Source: Actinomycetospora corticicola | Lineage (GTDB): Bacteria; Actinomycetota; Actinomycetes; Mycobacteriales; Pseudonocardiaceae | DNA length: 64,000 nt | Assembly (NCBI RefSeq): GCF_013409505.1 | Contig: NZ_JACCBN010000001.1 | Coordinates: 558,001-622,000, forward strand | Reading direction: 5' to 3' | Shown: piece after piece, positions 25,705 to 33,596 of the stretch | How the letters are laid out: the number at the start of each line of letters is the position of its first letter | Position numbering within the stretch: position 1 is the stretch's first letter | Position numbers and translations under genes: made by a program | Notes under the pieces: model-generated | What the model saw: only the letters and a program-made list of their open reading frames with translations | Database searches by the model: none | Told to the model about the DNA's origin: nothing

Positions 25705-26577
25705 ATGTCGCAGCAGAGCGTCATCGACGAGCTGGGCCGCCTCGGGATGTCGGGGTACGAGGCCAAGGCCTACGTCGCGCTGGTCGCCGCCGGGACCCCG
25801 CTGAACGGCTACGAGGTGGCCAAGCGGTCGGGCGTCCCGCGCAGCACCGTCTACGAGACGCTCGGCAAGCTGGTGACGCGCGGCGCGGCCTATGAGGTGC
25901 GCGCGGGCGAGGCGAGCGTCGGCTACCTGTCGCTCCCGCCGTCGGCCCTGCTCGACCGGATGCGCCGCGAGTTCGACGCCTCGATGGACGCCCTGTCCGA
26001 CGCGCTGCCGCAGATCGCCGCCCCGACCCAGGTACGCATCGTCCACAACCTCACCGACCGGGAGTCGCTGCTCGACCGCGCCGAGGACGTGGTCGCCGCG
26101 GCCCGCGACGACCTCTTCGTCTCCGGCTGGCCCGGCGAGATCGCGCCGCTCAAGACCTCCGCCCGCCGCGCCGAGGCCGAGGGCGTCGACGTGTCGGTGG
26201 TGAGCTTCGGCGAGGACGACGAGCCGGTCGGCCGCACCACGGTGCACCGCTACTCCAGCCCCGAAGTCGTGCTCGAGAACCTGGGCTGCCGCCTGCTCGT
26301 CGTCGCGGCGGACCGCGAGCAGGCCGTCATCGGCGGCGTGGTCGGCGACGACGCGTGGGGCGTCTACACCGACGACCCGGCCGTCGTCCTCGTCGCCGTC
26401 GAGTACGTCCGCCACGACATCGCCCTGCACCTCGTCGCCGAGAAGCTCGCCCCCGACGACTTCGAGCACTTCTGGGAGAACGAGCCCGCCCTGCGCCGGC
26501 TGCGCGACGACCACGGCATCCCGGCGGCGCTGCTCCAGCTCGGCACGGCCCGGCCGCCCCGACGACGCCGGCGGTAG
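25705..26577 (+). CDS. TrmB-like winged-helix regulator
   Basis: 290 residues. The start LGRLGMSGYEAKAYVALVAA followed by NGYEVAKRSGVPRSTVYETL is the TrmB-type N-terminal helix-turn-helix. From about residue 110 it has a PLD-like effector part (IVHNLTDRESLLDRAEDVV) of the kind that binds sugars or other small ligands in TrmB proteins. ATG 25705 gives the usual short N-terminus; an in-frame ATG at 25696 is equally possible. Being the only dedicated regulator in the 13.8-28.8 kb island, it is the best candidate to bind the shared palindrome (inference). Confidence 0.8.
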   Translation: MSQQSVIDELGRLGMSGYEAKAYVALVAAGTPLNGYEVAKRSGVPRSTVYETLGKLVTRGAAYEVRAGEASVGYLSLPPSALLDRMRREFDASMDALSDALPQIAAPTQVRIVHNLTDRESLLDRAEDVVAAARDDLFVSGWPGEIAPLKTSARRAEAEGVDVSVVSFGEDDEPVGRTTVHRYSSPEVVLENLGCRLLVVAADREQAVIGGVVGDDAWGVYTDDPAVVLVAVEYVRHDIALHLVAEKLAPDDFEHFWENEPALRRLRDDHGIPAALLQLGTARPPRRRRR

Positions 26578-26578
26578 C

Positions 26579-27337
26579 TCAGGCCTGCGTCACCCCGAGC
26601 CCGAGCCCGCCGTCGACGGTGAGCACGTTCCCCGTGACCCACTCGGCGGTGAGCAGGTACTCCACGGCCTCGGCCACCTCGGCGACGGTGCCCGGACGTC
26701 CGAGCGCGTGCGCCGGGCCGAGCGACTCCATCCGCTCGGCCGCCGTCGCGTCGTCGAAGAGACCCGCGCGCTGGTTGATCTCGGTGAGCACCCCGCCAGG
26801 GCGCACGCAGCTGACCCGGACGCCCTGCGGTCCCAGTTCCGCCGCGAGCACCCCCGTCAGCGTCTCCAGCGCGCCCTTCGTCGCCGCGTACGGCGAGGCC
26901 CCGGGGAAGGCCCGCTGGGTGTGCACCGACCCGAAGAACACGACGGCGCCCCGCGCCTCGACGAGCTGGGGGAGGGCGAGCCCGGTCAGGAGCATCGGGG
27001 CGATCGTGTTCGAGGCGAAGACGTCGTGCAGCCCCTCGGCGGTCAGCTCGGCCAGCGGCCCGCGGTACATGTTGCCCGCGGCGTGCACCACCGCACCGAG
27101 CCCGCCGCCGTGCTCCACCGCCGCGTCGACCATGGACCGGCGGTCGGCCTCCACCGTCACGTCCCCGACGACGCCCCGGGCGCCGGTCCGCGCCGCCACG
27201 GCTTCCACCCGGTCCCGACGACGGCCGGTGAGGGTCACGTGCGCCCCCAGCCCGCTCAGGCGTTCGACGACGCCCTCGCCGATCCCGGACCCACCGCCCG
27301 TGACCAGCACGGACATCCCCTCGATCGCGCGTCCCAC
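26579..27337 (-). CDS. SDR family oxidoreductase
   Basis: 252 residues. It has TGGGSGIGEGVVERL, HAAGN in place of NNAG, GSVHTQRAFPGASPYAATKGA (Ser, Tyr and Lys of the active site) and VTGNVLTVDGG. The GTG at 27337 follows GGGAGGAG. It lies 2 bases after the TIM-barrel gene stop and is the last gene of the ThuA-like/TIM-barrel/SDR operon. The stop nearly meets that of the convergent TrmB-like gene. Confidence 0.86.
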   Translation of the reverse strand: MGRAIEGMSVLVTGGGSGIGEGVVERLSGLGAHVTLTGRRRDRVEAVAARTGARGVVGDVTVEADRRSMVDAAVEHGGGLGAVVHAAGNMYRGPLAELTAEGLHDVFASNTIAPMLLTGLALPQLVEARGAVVFFGSVHTQRAFPGASPYAATKGALETLTGVLAAELGPQGVRVSCVRPGGVLTEINQRAGLFDDATAAERMESLGPAHALGRPGTVAEVAEAVEYLLTAEWVTGNVLTVDGGLGLGVTQA

Positions 27338-27339
27338 CG

Positions 27340-28089
27340 TCAGCTCCTCCCGTCCAGCACACCCTGCGTCGCCGCCCGCAGCGCCGCGGCCCGCTCCCGC
27401 GGCTCGGTGTCCAGCAGCTCGTCCGACTGCACCTCGACGGCGAGCGGGAGGTCGGCCGGCAGCGCCCCCAGGAAACGCGCGAGGTCGAGTCCGCCCTCGC
27501 CCGGCGGCAGCCGGAGGTGCCGCGCCTCGTGCGCCAGGTCCGCTCCCGACGGCGGGTCAGCGGCGTCGGTGAGCTGCGCGTAGCCGACCACGTCGGGGTC
27601 GGCCGGCGCCCCGAGGTCGTCGCCCGCGCGGTGCAGGTGCAGCGGGTCGAGCAGCACCTGCGCGCCCGCCGCTCGCGCCACACGCTCGGCGTCGGCCCGT
27701 CGACGCAGGCCCGTGAAGGCCATCGACTCGAGCGCGACCCGTGTGCCCGTGCCGCGCAGGTGCTCGACCAGCGCCGCGACCTGCTCGACCGCGAGCGCCT
27801 CGTCGTCGTGATCGACGACCGTGAGGAGGAAGCGCGCGCCGAGCGTGGCGGCGGCGTCCGCGAGCGCGCGGTGGTCGTCGGACAGCGGACCCGCCGCGAG
27901 GCGCACCACCTCGACGTCCAGCAGCCCCAGCCCCGTCCGCGCGAGGGCCGTCCCGACGGCGGGTGCCTCGCGTCGCGGGTTCGACAGCCGCACCCCGGCC
28001 CACCCGTATCCGGCGTCCGCAGCGCACTCCACGACGTCGTGCGGGGCCAGGTCGAGCACGCTCCCGGCGCTCAGCGACACCTCACGCAC
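27340..28089 (-). CDS. Sugar phosphate isomerase/epimerase-like TIM-barrel protein
   Basis: 249 residues. Repeated beta-alpha units with VVECAADAGYGWAGVRLSNP, FLLTVVDHDDEALAVEQVAA, RVALESMAF and VLLDPLHLHRAGD match the xylose-isomerase-like (AP_endonuc_2) fold, with Glu, Asp and His placed as metal ligands. GTG at 28089 overlaps the ThuA-like gene by 8 bases; a second GTG at 28080 would start just after that stop. Together with the ThuA-like protein this suggests action on a sugar or sugar-like acid (inference). Confidence 0.75.
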   Translation of the reverse strand: MREVSLSAGSVLDLAPHDVVECAADAGYGWAGVRLSNPRREAPAVGTALARTGLGLLDVEVVRLAAGPLSDDHRALADAAATLGARFLLTVVDHDDEALAVEQVAALVEHLRGTGTRVALESMAFTGLRRRADAERVARAAGAQVLLDPLHLHRAGDDLGAPADPDVVGYAQLTDAADPPSGADLAHEARHLRLPPGEGGLDLARFLGALPADLPLAVEVQSDELLDTEPRERAAALRAATQGVLDGRS

Positions 28090-28765
28090 GGGCGGCCCAG
28101 CGGATCGCGCGGCGCACGATCTCGGCGTGCTCCGGGATCTCGTACGACGGCGGGTGGTGGCCCAGCAGGTCGACCGCGACGCGCCCGCCCCCGTGCTCGC
28201 GCGCCCACAGCAGCGGCATGACCCGTCCGTCGGGCTGGGCGGCCTCGAGCAACGGGTCGACGGAGGCGGTGAACTCGAGGTCGCCGTACACCTCGTCGAC
28301 GAGCGCGAAGTCCGCGACGCCGTCGACGATCCCGTGCGCCCCGGCGACGGAGACGTCGATCGACGGCCCCAGCGGCGGGTGCTGCGAGCGACCCCAGATC
28401 CAGCGGGCGCCGAGCGCATCGGCCCACTCCGGCCAGTCGTCGAAACAGATGGGGGCGGTGTGCATCGCGAGCAGTCCACCGCCGCCCGCGAGGTGCGCGT
28501 CGAAGGCAGCGCGGGCTCGCGACGACGGGCTCGCCCCCTCCGCGTCCGCCTGCACGCGGTAGCGCTCGGGCACGCCGGGATTGACCATCGTCCAGCGCAG
28601 GGCGTTGACGACGAGCAGGTCGGCTCCGTCCAACGCGGGCAGCGCCGTGTCGACGTCGGTGTGCACCTCGGCGTCCAGACCGACCGCCGCGAGCTGTTCG
28701 GCCAGGCACGCCGTCGTCGCGGGGAAGTCGTGCGTCAACCCGCCGGAGAGCACCACCGCGCGCAT
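28082..28765 (-). CDS. ThuA-like domain protein
   Basis: 227 residues of the class I glutamine-amidotransferase-like ThuA fold: VVLSGGLTHDFPATTACLAE at the start, GADLLVVNALRW, and GGGGLLAMHTAPICFDDWPE in the middle. ThuA proteins occur in trehalose/sucrose utilisation and other sugar pathways, but their reaction is poorly known. Cys in APICF may stand near the nucleophile position. The ATG has GGGAG about 7 bases upstream, and the regulon palindrome lies 14 bases before it. First gene of a three-gene operon. Confidence 0.82.
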   Translation of the reverse strand: MRAVVLSGGLTHDFPATTACLAEQLAAVGLDAEVHTDVDTALPALDGADLLVVNALRWTMVNPGVPERYRVQADAEGASPSSRARAAFDAHLAGGGGLLAMHTAPICFDDWPEWADALGARWIWGRSQHPPLGPSIDVSVAGAHGIVDGVADFALVDEVYGDLEFTASVDPLLEAAQPDGRVMPLLWAREHGGGRVAVDLLGHHPPSYEIPEHAEIVRRAIRWAARA

Positions 28766-28778
28766 GGACCACTCCCGT

Positions 28779-28798
28779 CGTCAGGAAGCTGACGACTA
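28779..28798 (-). promoter_or_regulatory. Regulon palindrome before the ThuA-like operon
   Basis: CGTCAG-GAAG-CTGACG followed by ACTA (plus-strand reading), the same layout as at 16417-16436. It lies between a possible -10 (TAGGGT on the minus strand) and the start codon, where a bound repressor would block transcription. Confidence 0.55.
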
Positions 28799-28901
28799 CG
28801 GACCCTAGCGCACCTCCGGTGCATGCAAAGCGTCACTGCGTGCACCCAGCGCCAGGAAAAGCCACACCGTCGCGGGGCCGGGCGCGGCACACTCCACGGG
28901 C

Positions 28902-29213
28902 ATGACCGACCTGGCCGCCCGCGTCCGGGCGCTGCTCGACGTGCCGACCGTGGAGAAGCGGATGTTCGGCGGCATCTCGTTCATGGCCGACGACGCGATG
29001 CTGCTCAGCGTGCGGGGGAGCGGGGACCTGCTCGTCCGCGTCGACCCGGCGCGCAGCGAGGAACTGCGGGCCGACCACGGCGCCACCCTCACCACGATGG
29101 GCAACCGCTCGATGGGCCCGGGCTGGCTCACCGTGCCGGCCGGCCGCCTCGGCACCGCCGAGCAGTTGCAGTTCTGGCTCGACGTGGCCCTGGAGTTCAA
29201 CGGCCAGCGGTGA
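28902..29213 (+). CDS. TfoX N-terminal domain protein
   Basis: 103 residues consisting only of the TfoX_N domain: VEKRMFGGISFMADDAMLLS, DLLVRVDPARSEEL, and a final helix LQFWLDVALEF. In gamma-proteobacteria TfoX/Sxy activates competence genes, but free-standing actinobacterial copies have no established function. Single gene, divergent from the ThuA-like operon and ending before a long-range inverted repeat. Confidence 0.87.
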   Translation: MTDLAARVRALLDVPTVEKRMFGGISFMADDAMLLSVRGSGDLLVRVDPARSEELRADHGATLTTMGNRSMGPGWLTVPAGRLGTAEQLQFWLDVALEFNGQR

Positions 29214-29217
29214 CCCC

Positions 29218-29272
29218 GACCGAGCGAGCGACCCGTTCGCAGCCTCTATGTGCGCGACAGTGCCGCTCGGTC
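29218..29272. terminator. Long-range inverted repeat between convergent genes
   Basis: GACCGAGCG (29218-29226) pairs with CGCTCGGTC (29264-29272) around a 37-base loop, between the TfoX-like gene and the convergent AbrB transporter gene. Probably a bidirectional terminator. Confidence 0.45.
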
Positions 29273-29281
29273 AGAACGACC

Positions 29282-30337
29282 TCACCGCCGCGCCAACCGT
29301 GCCAACGCCGGGGCGACCAGCAACATGAGGATCACCCGCACGACCTGGACCGCCACGACGAACGTGACGTCCCCGCCCGCGGAGATCGCTGTGGCGAGCA
29401 CCGCGTAGATGCCGCCAGGGTTCGTGGCGAGGTACCCCTCGAGCGGCGACACCCCGGCGACGGCGGAGAGCAGCAGCCCGAGCGCCGCGCAGACGCCCAT
29501 GATCAGCAGGATCAGCGCGGTCGCGAGCGGCAGGACCCGCAGCACCGTCCGCACCGCCTCGCGTGTGAACCGCACGCCGGCCTGCCACCCGATCACGGCG
29601 TAGGCGACGTCGACGAGCAGGTCCGGCGCCGACCCGCCGAAGGTCAGGCCCGCGACCGACAGCACGATCGCGACCACCATCGGCCCCAGCAGCGCCCCCG
29701 CCGGCACCTTCAGCTTCTCGGCGGGCCACGCGGCGAGCGAGCACACTGCCACCAGCGCGAGCCCGACGTACCAGGGCGCGGTGCCCTCCTCCGACCCGCC
29801 CGACCCGACGTGCGAGGCGCCGAACACCACCGCCGCGACCACCGGCATCGTCGCCGTGACCAGCCCGACCCGCAGGTACTGGATCACCGACACGATCCGC
29901 TCGTCGCCGCCGATGTCGCGCGCGATCGCGGTCAGGCCGGAGGCGCCGCCGGCGGTCAGCGCGAGCATCCCGGTCAGCGGCGACACCCCGCGCTGCACCC
30001 CGAGCAACAGGCCCGCGCCCATGCTCGCGGCGAGCGTCCCGAGGCTGACCAACAGCACCGGCAGCCACTGCGACGCGACGGCCGCGAGCGTGTCCGGACG
30101 CGCCAGCAGCCCGATCACGACCCCGATCACGGCCTGCGCCCCGCCCACCGCCAGCCGGGACACGGTCCTCGGGCCCAGCCCGAGCAGCGCGAGCACGGTC
30201 GCGGCGCCGAGCCCGGCGAACAGCGCCGCCGACGGCACGCCGACCGCCTGCAGCACGAGGGTGATCAGCAGCGTCACGGCGGCCAGCACCGTCCACCGCA
30301 GCCAGGTCGCCATCGCCGTCGACGATCTCGCAGCCAC
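29282..30337 (-). CDS. AbrB-family membrane transporter
   Basis: 351 residues with about nine hydrophobic segments. The two repeats with conserved GALLGPM and GGASGLTAIARDIGGDERIV are typical of the AbrB (formerly 'ammonia monooxygenase') membrane family, a regulator-like or transporter family without settled substrate. Start: GTG at 30337, with an alternative ATG at 30313 that would remove eight residues. Monocistronic, followed on the other side by a small anchored protein gene. Confidence 0.82.
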   Translation of the reverse strand: MAARSSTAMATWLRWTVLAAVTLLITLVLQAVGVPSAALFAGLGAATVLALLGLGPRTVSRLAVGGAQAVIGVVIGLLARPDTLAAVASQWLPVLLVSLGTLAASMGAGLLLGVQRGVSPLTGMLALTAGGASGLTAIARDIGGDERIVSVIQYLRVGLVTATMPVVAAVVFGASHVGSGGSEEGTAPWYVGLALVAVCSLAAWPAEKLKVPAGALLGPMVVAIVLSVAGLTFGGSAPDLLVDVAYAVIGWQAGVRFTREAVRTVLRVLPLATALILLIMGVCAALGLLLSAVAGVSPLEGYLATNPGGIYAVLATAISAGGDVTFVVAVQVVRVILMLLVAPALARLARR

Positions 30338-30369
30338 CCCGACCCGTCGAGCGGATGTGGTGCGCGGGA

Positions 30370-30690
30370 CTAGTCGTCCGTGGGTCGCGTCGTGGTGGTG
30401 CGCGGCGGCTTCGTCGTGGTCGTCGCCTTCGAGGTGGTCGGCTTCGAGCTGGTCGTCGGCTGTGAGCTCTTCCCGACGGCGGGTGTGGTCGAGCTGGTCG
30501 CCGCCGGCGCGTCGACGAGCATGACGGGGGTCGCCGTCGTGCCGGCGGCACCCGCCTCGCGGCCGGGCGGCGACGTGGTGAGCGCGGAGCCCACGAACAT
30601 CAGGCCGACCGCGGCGAGCGCGGTGACGATCGAGGTCAGAGCCGTGACGCGCAGCTGGCGTCGCGTGGACGGTGTGCTGTGAGCCGCCAT
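30370..30690 (-). CDS. Small membrane-anchored Ser/Thr/Pro-rich protein
   Basis: 106 residues. MAAHSTPSTRRQLRVTALTS leads into one hydrophobic segment (IVTALAAVGLMFVGSALTT). The rest is an extracytoplasmic tail of Thr, Ser, Pro and Lys (KPTTSKATTTTKPPRTTTT), likely O-glycosylated or wall-embedded. ATG at 30690 is 13 bases after GGGAGGG. No family recognised. It ends 32 bases before the AbrB gene start on the same strand. Confidence 0.6.
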   Translation of the reverse strand: MAAHSTPSTRRQLRVTALTSIVTALAAVGLMFVGSALTTSPPGREAGAAGTTATPVMLVDAPAATSSTTPAVGKSSQPTTSSKPTTSKATTTTKPPRTTTTRPTDD

Positions 30691-30802
30691 GAGCGGTCGC
30701 CCTCCCGGAAGTCGCGGCCGTGGTCGGCCGCTACCGGGAGAACGACCCGCGGCCCGACCGGACCCCACCCGTCGTCGGGAATGCCCGGATCGAAGGACGG
30801 AC

Positions 30803-31630
30803 TCAGGCCGCGCCGACCAGCTCGTCCCGGTGCGCGACGACCCAGTCGCGGAAGGCCCGGGGCGGGCGTCCGGTCACCTCGGCGACGGTGTCGGTGGTCC
30901 GCAGTTCCTCCGGGGTCGGGTGGCCCAGCATGGCGACCATGTAGTCGAGCGCCGCAGGCGGAATGGAGGGGTTCGACTCCCGGAACTGCTCCTCGGTCAG
31001 CGATGCGAAGGTGAGCGGCCGCCCGAGGACCTCGCTGATCGCCCCGAGCCGCTCGCGCGGGGTGGGGGATTCGCGGCCGGTGAGCGCGAGCGTGGCGCCC
31101 GCGTGCCGGTCGTCGAGCAACGCCTCGGTGGCGACGGCGGCGATGTCCGCGGGGTCGATCATCGGGTTGCCGACGTCGGCGAACGGGGCCTCGACGTGCC
31201 CCTGCGCGATCATCGGGGTCCACCAGAGGGCGTTGGACATGAACTGACCCGGGCGGAGCACCACCGCGTCCTCCCGCACGGCCCGGACCTGCTCCTCGAG
31301 GTGGCGGTGGTGCTGCGCCTCGGCCAGGTCGGTCCGGGTGGCGACCGAGAGCGTCGAGAGCAGGACGACCCGTCGCGGGGACGCGCTCTGCAGGGCCTGC
31401 CGGACGGGCCCGGCGTCGCCGAACACGTTGAGGAAGACCGCGTCGACGCCGTCGAGGGCCGCCGAGAGCGCCCCACCGTCCGACGGGTCGCCCCGGACGA
31501 CCTCGACGGGCGCCGGCAGCCCGGCGCGGTCCGGGTCGCGGGTGAGGGCGCGGACGTCCTGTCCGCGCGCCACGAGCAGGTCGACGAGCTCCCGGCCGAT
31601 GTTCCCGGTCGCGCCGGTCACGAGGATCAT
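30803..31630 (-). CDS. NmrA-like NAD(P)H-binding protein
   Basis: 275 residues. MILVTGATGNIGRELVDLLV is the NAD(P)-binding start of atypical SDRs, and the overall pattern (DAVFLNVFGDAG, VVLRPGQFMSNALWW, PMIDPADIAAVATEAL) matches the NmrA/azoreductase-like QOR2-type group. GGAGGGAGAG lies upstream of the ATG. It is divergent from a MarR regulator with an 8-4-8 palindrome between, so it is probably induced by the ligand of that regulator, possibly a quinone or other electrophile (inference). Confidence 0.85.
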   Translation of the reverse strand: MILVTGATGNIGRELVDLLVARGQDVRALTRDPDRAGLPAPVEVVRGDPSDGGALSAALDGVDAVFLNVFGDAGPVRQALQSASPRRVVLLSTLSVATRTDLAEAQHHRHLEEQVRAVREDAVVLRPGQFMSNALWWTPMIAQGHVEAPFADVGNPMIDPADIAAVATEALLDDRHAGATLALTGRESPTPRERLGAISEVLGRPLTFASLTEEQFRESNPSIPPAALDYMVAMLGHPTPEELRTTDTVAEVTGRPPRAFRDWVVAHRDELVGAA

Positions 31631-31648
31631 GGTGCTCTCCCTCCGAGA

Positions 31649-31668
31649 GGTAACAGTCAACTGTTACC
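31649..31668. promoter_or_regulatory. MarR-type operator
   Basis: GGTAACAG-TCAA-CTGTTACC, a near-perfect palindrome with 8-base arms, 18 bases from the NmrA-like start and 8 bases from the MarR start, placed to control both genes. Confidence 0.7.
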
Positions 31669-31676
31669 CTTCCACC

Positions 31677-32105
31677 ATGTCGGAGGAAACCCTGCCCGCG
31701 TGGGATCTCGTCCGCACCGCGCACGTGGTCGGTCTCCGCTTCGGCGAGCTGTTCACCGCGCTCGACCTCACGCCGACCACCTTCGCCGTCCTGTGGACGC
31801 TCGCGGAGGACGAGGGACTGACGCAGGCCGAGCTGGCCCGCCGCGTGCTGGTGCGACCGCAGAGCATCGCCGCGCTGGTCGTCGGCCTGGCGAACCAGGG
31901 CTACGTCGAACGGGAGGGCCCGGGTGGGCGGGGTCGGCGCGCGGGGATCACGCTCACGTCCGCCGGCCGGGACGCCCTCGACCGGGCCTGGCCGGCCGTG
32001 CGCGCCTTCAACGAGCCGGCGGCGCTGGGACTGACGCCGGCCCAGGTCGCGATGCTCGGGGAGATCCTCGATCGACTCCGGACGGCGCTGGAAACAGCCG
32101 ACTGA
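31677..32105 (+). CDS. MarR-family transcriptional regulator
   Basis: 142 residues. The winged helix shows LTPTTFAVLWTLAEDEGLTQ, AELARRVLVRPQSIAALVVG and YVEREGPGGRGRRAGITLT (wing with arginines). Flanking helices would form the dimer. It is divergent from the NmrA-like gene with a strong palindrome between them, the common arrangement for autoregulated MarR repressors of detoxification genes. Confidence 0.88.
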   Translation: MSEETLPAWDLVRTAHVVGLRFGELFTALDLTPTTFAVLWTLAEDEGLTQAELARRVLVRPQSIAALVVGLANQGYVEREGPGGRGRRAGITLTSAGRDALDRAWPAVRAFNEPAALGLTPAQVAMLGEILDRLRTALETAD

Positions 32106-32133
32106 TCCTTCGGCGAGGGTGCGCCCGCCGTCC

Positions 32134-32183
32134 GCGTGAGGGGAACCCTCGAGCCACAAGAGCGCTCGAATCCTCCCCTCACG
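32134..32183. repeat. Dispersed 50-nt hairpin repeat, copy 3
   Basis: The best-folded copy: outer stem GTGAGGGGA with TCCCCTCAC, internal loop ACCC/ATCC, inner stem TCGAGC with GCTCGA, loop of nine bases. It lies after the MarR gene and before the lipoprotein gene. Confidence 0.8.
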
Positions 32184-32214
32184 GGCGGCACACCCCGAAC
32201 GGGCAGCCGTCCGG

Positions 32215-33051
32215 GTGAGACGGTGGCGGGCGGTCGTGCTGGGTGTGCTCGTGCTCGTCCTCGCGGCGTGCTCGGTGCCGGACCCGCCGGTGTCGGGTTC
32301 CCGCAGGTCGGCGCCGCCCGCCCCACCGACGGCCGTGGCCTCTCCGGCACAGGGTGCGGTCGACGCCGGGGACGCGGCGGTCGCGCGCGACGACGCGACG
32401 GTGGGCATCGCGGTGCTCGACCGCCTGACCGGCACGCTCGCCACCAACGACGCGGGCGCATTCGCGTTCCACTCGGCGTCGTTGTCGAAGCTGCTCACGA
32501 CCGTCGACGCGTTCACCGGGCCCGCCGAGGTCACCGAGTCCGACCGACAGCGGATCGTGGCGGCGCTCGGCCCGAGTGACGACGACGCCATGAACGCCCT
32601 GTGGTCCCGCTTCGGCGGGCAGGAGGGCATCACGCGCGTGATCGACGCGCTCGGGCTGCAGGACACCGCCGTGCCGGACGACCCCTCCCAGTGGGGCGAG
32701 GTCCGACTCTCGCCGCGGGACGTGGTCAGCGTGCTGGACTTCGTGGCGGACGGCCTCGCACCCGCGGCGCGCGACCTCGTCCTCGGCGCCCTCGCCGCGG
32801 CCCCGGAGGAGGGCGCCGACGGGTTCGACCAGGCCTTCGGGCTGCTCGACCCCGCGCAACGCGGGGACGCGCGGGCGAAACAGGGCTGGCTGTGCTGCCT
32901 CGACGACCGCATCGACCTGCACTCCGCCGGCTTCCCCGACGCCTCCGAGCGCTTCGCCGTCGCGATCCTCTCCCGCCAGCCCCTCGGCTACCCGGCAGCA
33001 CGGCAGGTCCTCGACGACGTCGCGGCCGCGGTCCGCGGTCCCCTCGCCTGA
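32215..33051 (+). CDS. Lipoprotein with class A beta-lactamase-like fold
   Basis: 278 residues. A lipobox VLAAC ends the signal peptide (Cys about 19). After a Pro/Ala linker, AFHSASLSKLLTTVDAF gives an SxxK motif, SDDDAMNALWSRFGG a region like the SDN loop, and RAKQGWLCC a K-x-G motif. This is the order of penicillin-binding protein and class A beta-lactamase active sites. Motif changes (SDD for SDN, KQG for KTG) make true beta-lactamase activity doubtful; actinobacterial lipoproteins of this type are usually of unknown role at the wall. The GTG start has no strong ribosome binding site. Confidence 0.78.
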   Translation: MRRWRAVVLGVLVLVLAACSVPDPPVSGSRRSAPPAPPTAVASPAQGAVDAGDAAVARDDATVGIAVLDRLTGTLATNDAGAFAFHSASLSKLLTTVDAFTGPAEVTESDRQRIVAALGPSDDDAMNALWSRFGGQEGITRVIDALGLQDTAVPDDPSQWGEVRLSPRDVVSVLDFVADGLAPAARDLVLGALAAAPEEGADGFDQAFGLLDPAQRGDARAKQGWLCCLDDRIDLHSAGFPDASERFAVAILSRQPLGYPAARQVLDDVAAAVRGPLA

Positions 33052-33085
33052 GCCTTCCCGACGGCGGGTCCTGCCGCTCCTCCCC

Positions 33086-33135
33086 GCACGAGCGGAACCC
33101 TCGTGCCATCAGAGCGCACGCATCCTCCCCTCACG
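33086..33135. repeat. Dispersed 50-nt hairpin repeat, copy 4
   Basis: Most diverged copy. The inner stem is CGTGC with GCACG where copy 3 has CGAGC with GCTCG, a compensatory A-T to T-A exchange that keeps pairing. It sits between the lipoprotein gene and a small gene on the same strand. Confidence 0.75.
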
Positions 33136-33157
33136 GTGGCCGCCGTACCGTGGAGCC

Positions 33158-33334
33158 ATGACGGCGTTCGGCGGCGTGTTCCGTGCTCCCAAGCTCGAGG
33201 GCGTGGAGGAGGGCGAGGACTCCGGCCAGCGCGCGCGGCTCGTCGGGCTCGACCTGGACAGCGGCGTCGTCCGGGTCCAGGCGCGCCGCCCGGCCCCCCA
33301 GCCCGAGCCGGTCGAGGACGACCCGGAGAGCTGA
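33158..33334 (+). CDS. Small hypothetical protein (58 aa)
   Basis: MTAFGGVFRAPKLEGVEEGE starts an acidic 58-residue protein ending in a Pro/Glu-rich tail. TGGAG lies 5 bases before the ATG. There is no signal or membrane segment. Third-position GC is high, as in real genes here. It sits 23 bases after repeat copy 4 and is followed by a hairpin 13 bases past the stop. No family recognised. Confidence 0.45.
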   Translation: MTAFGGVFRAPKLEGVEEGEDSGQRARLVGLDLDSGVVRVQARRPAPQPEPVEDDPES

Positions 33335-33346
33335 CCGCGGTCGAGG

Positions 33347-33369
33347 AACCGAGTCGTCGGGACTCGGTT
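33347..33369. terminator. Hairpin of the AACCGAGTC family, copy 1
   Basis: AACCGAGTC-GTCGG-GACTCGGTT, 9-base perfect stem, 13 bases after the stop of the small gene. Similar hairpins occur at 36145 and 43844. Confidence 0.55.
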
Positions 33370-33404
33370 GCGCGGACACGGTTCGCGGTCGCGGCCGGTC
33401 GGCA

Positions 33405-33488
33405 TCAGCGCCCCCCACGGGCGTGCAGCTCGCGCGCGAACGTGGTGGCGACCTGCGAGGTCGCGCCGGTGACGAGGGCGAGGTCCAC
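33405..33488 (-). pseudogene. Remnant of an SDR N-terminus
   Basis: From a GTG at 33488 the frame reads VDLALVTGATSQVATTFARE, then LHARGGR and stop. VTGATSxxA and FARELxARG are the first beta-alpha unit of an SDR, as in the gene at 34541, but nothing follows. It looks like a truncated gene remnant; a functional 27-residue peptide is unlikely. Confidence 0.4.
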
Positions 33489-33596
33489 GGCCGGACTCCG
33501 ACATGCAGCACCGGTGCCATGCACCGCGGTCGGTGCCCACGACCGTCGTCGGGAGAGACCTCGCCGCGAGAGGCGCCGCGTGGTCCACTCCCGCTC

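Noticed and set aside
29218-29272. Small RNA gene between TfoX-like and AbrB genes
   Set aside because: Only a 9-base long-range pair is seen, with no promoter-like boxes; a terminator is the simpler reading.
32215-33051. Functional class A beta-lactamase resistance gene
   Set aside because: SxxK is present, but the SDN and KTG motifs are altered and it is a lipoprotein of a wall-associated type.
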